A stretch of 6,127 nucleotides of DNA from an uncultured Paracoccaceae bacterium. Its GTDB lineage: Bacteria; Pseudomonadota; Alphaproteobacteria; Rhodobacterales; Rhodobacteraceae. Below, piece after piece: positions 5,649 through 6,127 of this stretch. Numbering within the stretch: position 1 is the first letter of the stretch; every line of letters begins with the position of its first letter. The translations under genes were made by a program, and so were the position numbers. The stretch lies in the NCBI GenBank assembly GCA_937900975.1, contig CALCPC010000126.1:1-6127 (forward strand). The letters are read 5' to 3'. The notes beneath the pieces were generated by a model, which saw only the letters and a list, made by a program, of their open reading frames with translations, was not told the DNA's origin and searched no databases.

Positions 5649-6127
5649 GTGCGGACCCGGGCACGCTACACCGCCCTTGTACGGGTGTCCGGCGCCCCGG
5701 CATCGCCGCCCGGTCCAGGTGGTGCAGCCCCCGCCTCCGGTCGCGCGCTGCCCCCCGGCACAGGCGGAGTGGCTCCCGGCCCAAGAAGTGCGGTACCGCG
5801 CGCTCCAGTCGGTGCGGCCCCGGGTCACGGTCGCGCGCTGCCCCCAGGCCCAGGCGATGTGCTGCCCCCCGGTCGGCGTCGTGCCGTGCCCCCCGGTCCG
5901 GGTCGTGCGGTGTCCCCCGGTCCATGCGGCGCAGTGTTCCCCGGCGAAGGTACTGCGCTGATCCCCGGCCAAGGCGGTGCACTGTCCTCTGGAGCGGGTG
6001 CTGCGCTGCCCCCTGGCCCAAGAAGTGCGGTGTCCCCCGACGCAGGGGGTGCGGTGTCCCCCGGCCCAGGAGGAGTGTCCCCCGACGCAGGCGGAGCGGG
6101 GGCGCCTGGAGGAGGTGGCGCCGGGCC
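5649..6127 (+). CDS. Putative Ala/Pro/Gly-rich octapeptide-repeat protein, 3'-truncated by the window edge
   Basis: One plus-strand frame is open from 5505 to the end of the window. From base 5700 it encodes 18 tandem units of consensus A-(V/L)-x-P-G-x-G-x, for example AVPPGPGR, AVSPGPCG, AVFPGEGT and ALIPGQGG. The case for this frame is the variation between units. Gly codons alternate GGT/GGC/GGA, Pro CCC/CCA/CCT and Ala GCG/GCA/GCC, so many differences are silent here, whereas they would change amino acids in the other two plus frames and in both longer minus frames. No ATG exists in frame; GTG 5649 or GTG 5685 are the only starts seen and neither has a good ribosome binding site. An out-of-frame ATG at 5635 would need a frameshift. 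The product would be divergent from the protease gene, with Pro-Gly turns resembling elastin-like repeats. Function and localisation are unknown; noncoding repeat DNA remains possible. Confidence 0.42.
   Translation, partial: MRTRARYTALVRVSGAPASPPGPGGAAPASGRALPPGTGGVAPGPRSAVPRAPVGAAPGHGRALPPGPGDVLPPGRRRAVPPGPGRAVSPGPCGAVFPGEGTALIPGQGGALSSGAGAALPPGPRSAVSPDAGGAVSPGPGGVSPDAGGAGAPGGGGAG
5700..6119 (+). repeat. Degenerate tandem repeat, 18 units of 24 or 21 bp
   Basis: Fourteen units are 24 bp and four are 21 bp (beginning at 5724, 5769, 5814 and 6075), always a multiple of three. A typical unit is GCG-GTG-TCC-CCC-GGY-CCA-GGN-GGN. Longer exact repeats are embedded: a 17-mer starting GGCCCAAGAAGTG at 5778 and 6015, a 17-mer starting GTGTCCCCCGACG at 6030 and 6075, and a 17-mer starting GGTCGCGCGCTG at 5739 and 5829. 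This suggests duplication of multi-unit blocks as well as single units. The tract probably continues beyond the window or ends there, since the last unit is Gly-rich and diverged. Confidence 0.85.

Noticed and set aside
5371..5961. Plus-strand open frame of 196 codons overlapping the protease gene and the repeats
   Set aside because: Its first third is antisense to conserved protease sequence, and unit-to-unit changes in the repeats are not silent in this frame; it is a shadow.
5581..6021. Minus-strand open frame that would extend the M50 protease N-terminus to 6021
   Set aside because: The extension is Arg/His/Gly-rich translation of the repeat tract with mostly non-silent variation, and the protease has a normal N-terminus at ATG 5580.
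5700..6119. CRISPR-like array
   Set aside because: Units are contiguous 21-24 bp codon-multiple repeats with no unique spacers.

Overview
This 6.1 kb, GC-rich window has the codon use and gene content of an alphaproteobacterium. A Rhodobacterales-like host is my best guess from overall protein character; no rRNA or marker gene is present to prove it. Both ends cut through coding sequence: the left edge lies inside an RND transporter gene and the right edge inside a repetitive tract.

Positions 1-4649 carry four closely packed plus-strand genes. First is the C-terminal two-thirds of an AcrB-type RND efflux pump, interrupted by one in-frame TAA at 1770-1772. The reading frame and family sequence continue unbroken after it to 2252, so the break looks like a single nonsense substitution (GAA to TAA) or a base error. 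Twelve bases later comes an APP1-type (DUF2183) HAD-fold phosphatidate phosphatase with all four catalytic motifs and a run of ten G near its 5' end. After an 85-base gap come two overlapping genes for proteins I do not recognise (about 238 and 211 residues), probably cotranscribed.

Positions 4650-4851 are a gene-free convergent spacer with a small perfect hairpin. The minus strand at 4852-5580 encodes a short site-2-protease-type (M50) intramembrane metalloprotease with HExxH and the second metal-site motif, but no CBS domains.

Positions 5581-6127 lie upstream of the protease gene and hold the least ordinary sequence. It contains 18 tandem 24-bp (four of them 21-bp) units that keep one plus-strand frame open to the window edge. 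They encode an Ala-(Val/Leu)-x-Pro-Gly-x-Gly-x octapeptide, somewhat elastin-like. Variation between units falls largely in the third codon position of that plus frame, which argues for a divergent, 3'-truncated repeat-protein gene rather than an N-terminal extension of the protease.

Functionally the left cluster joins envelope export and phospholipid metabolism, but no pathway linking the genes can be proven from sequence alone.
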